Positions 6,473-11,653 of a stretch of 11,653 nucleotides of DNA are shown here, piece after piece. The notes under the pieces were generated by a model, which did not search any database, was not told where the DNA came from, and saw only the letters and a program-made list of their open reading frames with translations. Source of the DNA: Acidobacteriota bacterium. GTDB taxonomy: Bacteria > Acidobacteriota > Terriglobia > Terriglobales > Acidobacteriaceae. Numbering within the stretch: position 1 is the stretch's first letter; the number at the start of each line of letters is the position of its first letter. The translations under genes were made by a program, and so were the position numbers. The DNA is taken from NCBI GenBank assembly GCA_021810735.1, contig JAJZIF010000074.1:1-11653 (forward strand), given 5' to 3'.

Positions 6473-7387
6473 ATGTCTTCGAGCAGACAAAAAGACGAAC
6501 GTTACGCAGAGTTGCGCACCCCCCTCGAGCCTCGTCTCGCGGAGGCCATCCAGCGCATCGCCGGCAGCGACTGCCCGGTTTTGATTATGGGCGAACGTGG
6601 GTTGGGAAAGTGCTCCATCGCCGAATTGGTCCACTCGTTGTCCAAACGTTCCGCCGGAACATATAAGGTCCTGGACGCTGCCGAGACTGACAATGCCGCC
6701 TTGTCGGCTGAATTGGCGGGTACTGGAACGCTTACCCTGGTGGAAGTGGCCGACCTGCCCTTCGAGCTGCAGGCCGAAGTGGTCCGGTGTTTCCGCGCCG
6801 GGATCACGGCCCCCAAGAACCGTCTGATCTCCACGACATCCCAGGAGCTGACAGAAGCCGTCCGGCAGGGTAAAATGCGCGAAGACTTCTATTATCTGAT
6901 TGCATCAGTCTCGCTGCGTATCGCTCCTCTCCGCGTCCGCGATCTGGAGTTGCTCGCACTGGCCGAATCTTTGCTCGAACGGTATGCCAGGCGCTACGAG
7001 CGGCCCAAGCCTGAACTGGGGCCGGAATTGCAGTCGTTTCTCCTGCAACATACCTGGCCAGGGAACCTGGCGGAACTGGAACTTTCGATGAAGGCCTGTG
7101 TCGTGCTTGGAGATTCCGACTTTTCCCTGGCCGCCTTGCGAGCCGCTGCACCAAGAAATGCGGACGAGGGTGGGGGCCGCAGTTGGGTGCCGTTGAAGGA
7201 CGCCACCCGCGCCGCCTCCTTTCAGATGCAAAAACAATTGCTTGCCCAGGTTCTCCACGCAACCAATTGGAACCGCAAGCAGGCGGCCCGGGAACTGAAC
7301 ATAAGCTACAAGACCCTGCTTTATAAATTGAAGCAGAGCGGACTTTCCGAGTTGCGCATCCCCGGCAAAGGCGGCTTAAGCCAATGA
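6473..7387 (+). CDS. Fis-type regulator with degenerate sigma-54 activator AAA+ domain, no GAFTGA loop
   Basis: Protein of 304 residues with no receiver or sensor domain. An AAA+ domain of the bacterial enhancer-binding type (about 18-225) precedes a Fis-like helix-turn-helix (about 257-289; NRKQAARELNISYKTLLYKL). Walker A GERGLGKC (40-47) is kept. The domain jumps from SAELAG (78-83, equivalent to ESELFG) straight to TGTLTLVEV (84-92, equivalent to GGTLFLDEI), so the GAFTGA loop that contacts sigma-54 is missing. Walker B Asp is Val90 with Glu91 kept. In the MREDFYYLI segment (135-143) the first arginine finger is kept as Arg136 but the second is Leu142. Sensor II NVREL is NLAEL (198-202), losing its Arg. 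It probably binds DNA without activating sigma-54, perhaps at the upstream tandem repeats. First gene of the export operon; its stop overlaps the next start by ATGA. Confidence 0.88.
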   Translation: MSSSRQKDERYAELRTPLEPRLAEAIQRIAGSDCPVLIMGERGLGKCSIAELVHSLSKRSAGTYKVLDAAETDNAALSAELAGTGTLTLVEVADLPFELQAEVVRCFRAGITAPKNRLISTTSQELTEAVRQGKMREDFYYLIASVSLRIAPLRVRDLELLALAESLLERYARRYERPKPELGPELQSFLLQHTWPGNLAELELSMKACVVLGDSDFSLAALRAAAPRNADEGGGRSWVPLKDATRAASFQMQKQLLAQVLHATNWNRKQAARELNISYKTLLYKLKQSGLSELRIPGKGGLSQ

Positions 7388-7980
7388 AACGAGTCGATTG
7401 CGCCGTCGCGTTCCTGATGCTGTTCATGGCGATGCCCGGGAGCGGACAGAAAAATGCCCCGCCTAAAGACGCCGCCGTTGCCGCCACCAAGGTCGACCCA
7501 GCCCATTACGTGATCGGGGCCGAGGACATCCTCCGCGTCACGGTCTGGAAGGAACCTTCCCTCTCCGGTCCCGTGCCGGTCCGTCCCGACGGGATGATTT
7601 CTCTTGTTCTGGTCGGAGATACGCCTGCCGCGGGGCTCACCCCCATGCAATTGGCGGCCGATATTACCAACAGACTCAAAAAGTATATTCAGGACCCAAG
7701 CGTGTACGTTGTTGTGACGGCGGTCAACAGCCAGAAAATCTTCCTGATCGGAGAAGTGCAGCATGTCGGCTCGGTCATGTTGTCCGCGGGCATGACGCCT
7801 CTCCAGGCCATCGCCACCGCCGGAGGTCTCACTCCGTTCGCCAACTCTAAACACATCTACATACTCCGCGGCAAGCCGGGAAGCCAGGAGAAGATTCCTT
7901 TCAATTACAAGCAGGCGCTTAAAGGTACAGGTCGCCAGAATGTCGAGCTGCTGCCCGGCGACACGATCGTGGTGCCATGA
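7384..7980 (+). CDS. Polysaccharide biosynthesis/export protein, Wza-like (PES + one SLBB)
   Basis: Periplasmic or outer-membrane-associated export protein of 198 residues. A signal peptide (about 1-22) precedes a polysaccharide export domain (about 38-115; YVIGAEDILRVTVWKEPSL, VRPDGMISLVLVGD) and one SLBB domain (about 118-165; KIFLIGEVQHVGSV, TPLQAIATAGGLT). It ends in the family-typical LLPGDTIVVP. Such proteins form part of the outer-membrane export channel for capsule or EPS. This is a short form: E. coli Wza is about twice as long, with extra SLBB domains and a C-terminal helix. No lipobox Cys follows the signal sequence (MAMPGSGQ), so it is probably not lipidated. Short single-SLBB forms are known from exosortase EPS loci. 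The ATG overlaps the regulator stop by ATGA; only a weak ribosome binding site is seen, suggesting coupling. Confidence 0.92.
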   Translation: MKRVDCAVAFLMLFMAMPGSGQKNAPPKDAAVAATKVDPAHYVIGAEDILRVTVWKEPSLSGPVPVRPDGMISLVLVGDTPAAGLTPMQLAADITNRLKKYIQDPSVYVVVTAVNSQKIFLIGEVQHVGSVMLSAGMTPLQAIATAGGLTPFANSKHIYILRGKPGSQEKIPFNYKQALKGTGRQNVELLPGDTIVVP

Positions 7981-9350
7981 GAAAACATCTTCCATGCCGC
8001 CTCGCCTCGGTACTGGTCGCCTTGTCGCTGGGCGCCAAATTGCATGGCCAGGCGGTTTCCCCGACAACCGCAACCCCGGACGCCACGACAGCGGTCTCTT
8101 TCGGCCCGAGCCTGAAGGTCCCGCTGGGCGATGGGACCGTGCATTACGACCTCAACGCCTCTGAAATTCTGGAAAACGGCAGCGCATTCACCGGGACCGC
8201 AGGGTGGGGTTCTATGACGAATGCCGGCGGGGACCTTTCCTATATCAGCGGCAATGCAGCCCTGCCGTCCAGCGTGCTGTACTCTGGCGGCTATCTGTGG
8301 ACGAATGTCCCGGGCCTGGCTTCCACCACCTATCAGAACATTACCTTCTCGCAGGGCTTGGTCAGGAAGGCGTGGAGTGTCGCCGTTTCCAATACATTCA
8401 GCTATCTGCCCCTGTCGCCGGCGTTCGGCATCTCGGGTCTTCCCGGGGTGGGCGACTTAGGAGTGCAAACCTCGCAGGCGGGCAGCGGCCCAGCGCCAAC
8501 GCTGCTCAGCAACTTCTCCACCATCCTCGCCGACAGTGTGACGGGCGCGGTCACTCGCTCACTCGACTACAACACTTCCGTCTTCGCTTCCGTGCAATGG
8601 GGCACCATGCGGTTCCTGGGACAACCTGGTCTGGACAATACCGACCAGACGGAATCTGCCGGGGTCAACCGCCGGCTCAATGCGAGGAATACATTGGGTG
8701 TGGACTACGCGTATTCGAGTTTCACCTACCCCGGTTTGGGAAATTTCTCCTTCATCAGCCAGAGCCTCAACTTTCTCGCCACCCGCCGCTGGACCCGCGC
8801 CATCAGCTTGAGTGCCTCGATCGGCCCGCAGTGGATCAGCAGTTCCGACGCTGCGGCGTTCCCGCCCCAAACCGACCTGGCGGCAGCCATTGCATTCACC
8901 TACACCGGCGAATTCAATTCTGCCAACATCGGCTACAGCCGAGGTGCGATGAGCGGCCTGGGTGTTATGCCGGGCGGCTTCGAAGACTCTGTCCAGGGAT
9001 CCGTACAGCAGGCCCTGGGCCGGAACTGGAGCGTGGCCTATACCGCAAGCTACATCCGCACTTCCGGGTTCGGGAGCGGCAGCTATGGGTATCCAGGGAG
9101 CAATATTTTCGGCGTCAATGCCGCGAACGCTCTTATCGCCGAAAGCACTGGAAATATCGCTGCCGAATATGGCGGCGTCCAGCTCAACCGCAGACTAGCT
9201 ACCGCTTTTTCGACCTTTGTCAGCTACACGGCCGAGAACCAGTCGTACGGCCAGTCCGCAGGCGCGCAAAATGCACTGAACGGCTTTGGCCAGTTCGTCG
9301 GGATAGGGATCACGTTCGCACCTCGATCGAAGCGTCTCGGCCAAATTTAA
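7977..9350 (+). CDS. Outer-membrane beta-barrel protein, EPS/exosortase-associated
   Basis: Protein of 457 residues with a Sec signal peptide (about 1-25, MRKHLPCRLASVLVALSLGA then HGQA). The rest is rich in Gly, Ser, Ala, Thr, Tyr and Phe with alternating short amphipathic strands, as in beta-barrels (for example RTLDYNTSVFASVQWGTMRF-like strand pairs and repeated WSVAYTASYI-type strands). The last strand, QFVGIGITFAP, is followed by a charged nine-residue tail instead of ending in an aromatic residue. Classical exosortase loci also encode an outer-membrane protein beside the export and chain-length genes, so this is a likely functional counterpart. A role as outer-membrane conduit or anchor for the EPS is inferred. 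Start ATGA-overlaps the Wza-like gene; the next gene begins 10 nt after its stop with GGAG between. Confidence 0.82.
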   Translation: MRKHLPCRLASVLVALSLGAKLHGQAVSPTTATPDATTAVSFGPSLKVPLGDGTVHYDLNASEILENGSAFTGTAGWGSMTNAGGDLSYISGNAALPSSVLYSGGYLWTNVPGLASTTYQNITFSQGLVRKAWSVAVSNTFSYLPLSPAFGISGLPGVGDLGVQTSQAGSGPAPTLLSNFSTILADSVTGAVTRSLDYNTSVFASVQWGTMRFLGQPGLDNTDQTESAGVNRRLNARNTLGVDYAYSSFTYPGLGNFSFISQSLNFLATRRWTRAISLSASIGPQWISSSDAAAFPPQTDLAAAIAFTYTGEFNSANIGYSRGAMSGLGVMPGGFEDSVQGSVQQALGRNWSVAYTASYIRTSGFGSGSYGYPGSNIFGVNAANALIAESTGNIAAEYGGVQLNRRLATAFSTFVSYTAENQSYGQSAGAQNALNGFGQFVGIGITFAPRSKRLGQI

Positions 9351-9359
9351 GGAGTCATC

Positions 9360-10916
9360 ATGCTTGGTCATCGCACACTGAACGCCGAGGACTACCTCGC
9401 GATCCTGAAGCGCCGCTGGTGGATCATTGCAATCCCTGCGATCATCCTGCCCGTCGTCGCCTATGCCATCACATTTTTCCTTACCCCAAAATATGTGTCG
9501 CAGACCCTCGTGCTGATCCAGCAACAGACGGTGCCTGACAACTATGTAAAACCGGTGGTCTCGGAGAATTTGAGCGGCCGGCTTGCCTCCATGAAGGAAC
9601 AGATACTCAGCCGCTCCCGGCTTCAGCCCATCATCGAACGCCTCAATCTTTACAGCGGCAATAAGGCCGACATGGACGATCGCATCGCCAAAGTGCGCAA
9701 AGACATTGCCATCAAGCCGATCCAGTCCGACATTGAGAGGACAGGGGGCCTGCCGGGATTCTTCATCTCTTTTGAATCGAGCGACCCACACACCGCCCAA
9801 CTGGTCTGCGGCGAAATCACTTCCCTCTTTGTGAATGCCAATGTCCATGCCCAGCAGCAGTCCGCGGAGGACACGACCGACTTTCTCAAGGGCCAGCTCG
9901 ACGACGCCAAACGCAATCTGGATGAGCAGGATGCGAAGCTGGCGGCCTTCCAGCAGCAGGACATGGGCAAACTGCCCGACCAGGAAGCCGGCAATTTGAG
10001 CATGCTGAACAGCCTGAACACGCAACTGGACGCGGTGACCCAATCGCTCGGACGAATGGAGCAGGACAAGAGTTATGGGGAGACTATGCTGGCGCAGCAA
10101 TTGCGCGAAGACCGCCGCGACGCTCAGGTACCGGAGCACGAACAGGCGTCGCCCCAATACCAGGAGCTGGAACTGCAAAATCTGCAGGCCCAGGAAGCGA
10201 AGCTCAAGACGCTCTACACCGATGACTACCCCGATGTGGTAGCGGTCCGCCGAAAAATAGGGGAGCTGCGCAAGGAAATCGCGGCCGCCTCCGCAGGCGG
10301 TAAGCCCGCAGCCAGCGGCGGCACTGGGCCGCCGGTGCCTCCCGGTCGCTTCGAGTCGCCCACCGAACAACGGCTTCGCGCGCAACTTCGGGCCCAGGAA
10401 CAAGCCATCGCGGAAAAAAAACACGCCGAGGCGCAGATCCAGGCACAAATCAGGCTGTACCAGGACCGTATCCAGTCCAGCCCTAAAGTGCAGGAGCAAT
10501 TTAAAGAACTGACCCGCGACTATCAGACCGCGCAGCAGTTTTATGATGACTTATTGACCAAGATGAATCAATCTAAGATGGCGACGGATTTGCAGCAGCG
10601 CCAGCAGGGCGAGCAATTCCACGTCATGGACCAGCCGAACCTGCCTGAACAACCTATCTTTCCCAAGCGCAGCTTGTTTGTGGGGATGGGCCTCGCCGGT
10701 GGTCTGGGGCTCGGTTTAGGTATTGTCGGCTTGCTGGAGTATCGCGACATTTCGCTGCGCAGCGAACGAGACATCTGGGCCTTTACCAAGTTGCCGACCT
10801 TGGCCGTCATCCCCTTCACCGGGGAACAGGCCGCCCCGGAGACGAGAAGGACACTGAAGCGTCCTCCCTGGCCCCGGCGGCGCGGACAAGTCGAGAATCC
10901 ATTGGCGGACGCATAA
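9360..10916 (+). CDS. Polysaccharide chain-length determinant, Wzz/GumC-like, without kinase domain
   Basis: Inner-membrane polysaccharide co-polymerase of 518 residues, expected to control EPS chain length and link polymerisation to export. The Wzz domain starts with EDYLAILKRRWW (10-21) and the first membrane helix (about 20-41). A long periplasmic part with coiled-coil-like segments follows (about 170-305 and 340-415; rich in Gln, Glu, Lys, Arg, Ala and Leu). Then come the proline-rich DQPNLPEQPIFPKR stretch and the second membrane helix (about 438-462). The C-terminal tail (about 55 residues) has no Walker A motif or tyrosine-rich end, so any tyrosine kinase is a separate protein not seen here. 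A Gly/Pro/Ala-rich linker (about 307-332) divides the coiled-coil region. Resembles the chain-length proteins of exosortase systems. GGAG lies 5 nt before the ATG. Confidence 0.92.
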   Translation: MLGHRTLNAEDYLAILKRRWWIIAIPAIILPVVAYAITFFLTPKYVSQTLVLIQQQTVPDNYVKPVVSENLSGRLASMKEQILSRSRLQPIIERLNLYSGNKADMDDRIAKVRKDIAIKPIQSDIERTGGLPGFFISFESSDPHTAQLVCGEITSLFVNANVHAQQQSAEDTTDFLKGQLDDAKRNLDEQDAKLAAFQQQDMGKLPDQEAGNLSMLNSLNTQLDAVTQSLGRMEQDKSYGETMLAQQLREDRRDAQVPEHEQASPQYQELELQNLQAQEAKLKTLYTDDYPDVVAVRRKIGELRKEIAAASAGGKPAASGGTGPPVPPGRFESPTEQRLRAQLRAQEQAIAEKKHAEAQIQAQIRLYQDRIQSSPKVQEQFKELTRDYQTAQQFYDDLLTKMNQSKMATDLQQRQQGEQFHVMDQPNLPEQPIFPKRSLFVGMGLAGGLGLGLGIVGLLEYRDISLRSERDIWAFTKLPTLAVIPFTGEQAAPETRRTLKRPPWPRRRGQVENPLADA

Positions 10917-10926
10917 GGACACGACT

Positions 10927-11653
10927 ATGTACAAAAACTTCTTCAGACTCACCAGCAATCCGTTCGGCACGAGTCCTGATCCGAAATTTCTTTGTATGAT
11001 GCCCCACACGCGGGAGGCTTTGGCTTGCCTGGAGTACGGCATCTCTGCCCGTAAGGGATTCACCGTCCTTATCGGCGAGGTGGGCACTGGTAAAACGACC
11101 CTGCTGCGGCGTGCCTTGACTTCCTTCGGCGAGAGGCGCGTGTCGACGGCTTTTGTGTTCAACCCGCGTCTCGAACCTTTGGAGTTTCTTGAGTTTGTGC
11201 TGGCGGACTTTGGCATTCCCGCAACGACCCGCACCAAGTCCGGCATGCTGCTCCAGCTCAATCGATGGCTCATCGAACGCTTTCGCATGGAAGAAACCTG
11301 CGTCGTGGTAATCGATGAGGCGCAAAATCTTTCCTTCGAGCTGCTGGAAGAAATACGATTGCTCACCAACCTCGAAACCTCATCCGACAAGTTGTTGCAG
11401 ATCGTCCTCTCCGGCCAGCCCGAGCTGGAGGACAAATTGCGCCACCCAAGCGTCCGGCAATTGCGCCAGCGCGTCTCCTTGTGGTGCCGGACCCAGCCCC
11501 TCACGCTTGACCAGACCCATGGATATATTGCCGGCCGGCTGAACATCGCCGGCGCACCGGGGCCTATTTTTCTTCCGGTCTCAATCGAACGGATCCACCA
11601 CCATAGTCGCGGCATACCGCGCATCATCAACCTGCTGTGCGAGCATGCCCTCA
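10927..11653 (+). CDS. AAA ATPase, GspA/ExeA-like, exosortase-locus type (5' part)
   Basis: The first 242 codons of a gene that runs off the window. The N-terminus MYKNFFRLTSNPFGTSPDP is typical of the GspA/ExeA-like ATPase family found in exosortase/EPS loci. Visible motifs are Walker A GEVGTGKTT (50-58), Walker B VVVIDEAQNL with Asp130 and Glu131 (126-135), a sensor-like LSGQPEL (161-167), arginine-rich LRQRV (179-183), and HHSRGIPRIINLLCEHAL near the window end, typical of the AAA lid. The family hydrolyses ATP and is thought to energise or organise envelope assembly; its exact job in EPS loci is not settled. It lies 10 bp after the chain-length gene, with AAGGA 7 nt before the ATG. No stop is present before 11653, so any C-terminal domain cannot be seen. 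Confidence 0.93.
   Translation, partial: MYKNFFRLTSNPFGTSPDPKFLCMMPHTREALACLEYGISARKGFTVLIGEVGTGKTTLLRRALTSFGERRVSTAFVFNPRLEPLEFLEFVLADFGIPATTRTKSGMLLQLNRWLIERFRMEETCVVVIDEAQNLSFELLEEIRLLTNLETSSDKLLQIVLSGQPELEDKLRHPSVRQLRQRVSLWCRTQPLTLDQTHGYIAGRLNIAGAPGPIFLPVSIERIHHHSRGIPRIINLLCEHAL

Noticed and set aside
6184..6474. Small minus-strand frame encoding repeated KWKFFSL-like units, and a plus-strand frame with KGKEFPL-like units
   Set aside because: The peptide repeats are a by-product of the 24-bp DNA repeat, which is a multiple of three. Neither frame has a convincing start, and both overlap the divergent promoters.
8204..9538. Open frame of 444 codons overlapping the beta-barrel in another frame on the same strand
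   Set aside because: Arg/Pro/Gln-rich shadow frame that crosses the barrel stop and the start of the chain-length gene; no start signals.
9195..10499. Open frame of 434 codons on the minus strand
   Set aside because: Antisense to the chain-length gene; Leu/Arg/Gly-rich shadow without motifs or ribosome binding site.

Overview
This window is part of an exosortase-associated exopolysaccharide (EPS) locus of a Gram-negative bacterium. It carries an exosortase, EpsI, a PrsT-like TPR lipoprotein, a GT2 glycosyltransferase and an O-antigen ligase-type membrane protein on the minus strand. On the plus strand it carries a Fis-type regulator, a Wza-like export protein, an outer-membrane beta-barrel, a Wzz/GumC-like chain-length protein and a GspA/ExeA-like AAA ATPase. 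The fairly high GC content, the outer-membrane genes and this gene set would fit Acidobacteriota, and some Proteobacteria too. The phylum is an inference; no marker gene is present.

Layout: two divergent gene sets share a control region of about 430 bp (6046-6472). Leftwards are the exosortase (6045 to 5104) and epsI (5107 to 4466), overlapping by ATGA. After a 116-bp gap come the prsT-like gene (4349 to 2046) and the GT2 gene (2049 to 934), again overlapping by ATGA. Then, after 65 bp, comes the ligase-like gene, which starts at a TTG (868) and stops at a TAG (5-7) earlier than I expect for its family. Rightwards are the regulator (6473-7387), the Wza-like protein (7384-7980), the beta-barrel (7977-9350), the chain-length protein (9360-10916) and the start of the ATPase (10927 to beyond the window end). 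The first three overlap by ATGA and the rest are 9-10 bp apart.

How the genes work together: the GT2 enzyme and the ligase/polymerase-like protein would build and transfer glycan. The chain-length protein, Wza-like protein, beta-barrel and possibly the ATPase would set length and export it through the envelope. The exosortase and EpsI would process PEP-CTERM-type proteins made elsewhere and link them to the same surface matrix, with the TPR lipoprotein as an assembly scaffold. No sorting substrate, bacterial tyrosine kinase or histidine kinase is seen in the window.

The most notable signal is regulatory. Three sites with sigma-54 (-24/-12) spacing lie just upstream of the exosortase, the prsT-like gene and the regulator, each pointing at its gene. 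Between the two divergent promoters lies an array of 23-24 bp direct repeats, each with a GGAAA-N4-TTTCC-type dyad, at a distance typical of upstream activator sites. The regulator made from this region looks like a sigma-54 activator from which the GAFTGA loop has been cleanly removed and several ATPase residues replaced. This suggests a sigma-54-controlled EPS/exosortase regulon with a built-in non-activating regulator.
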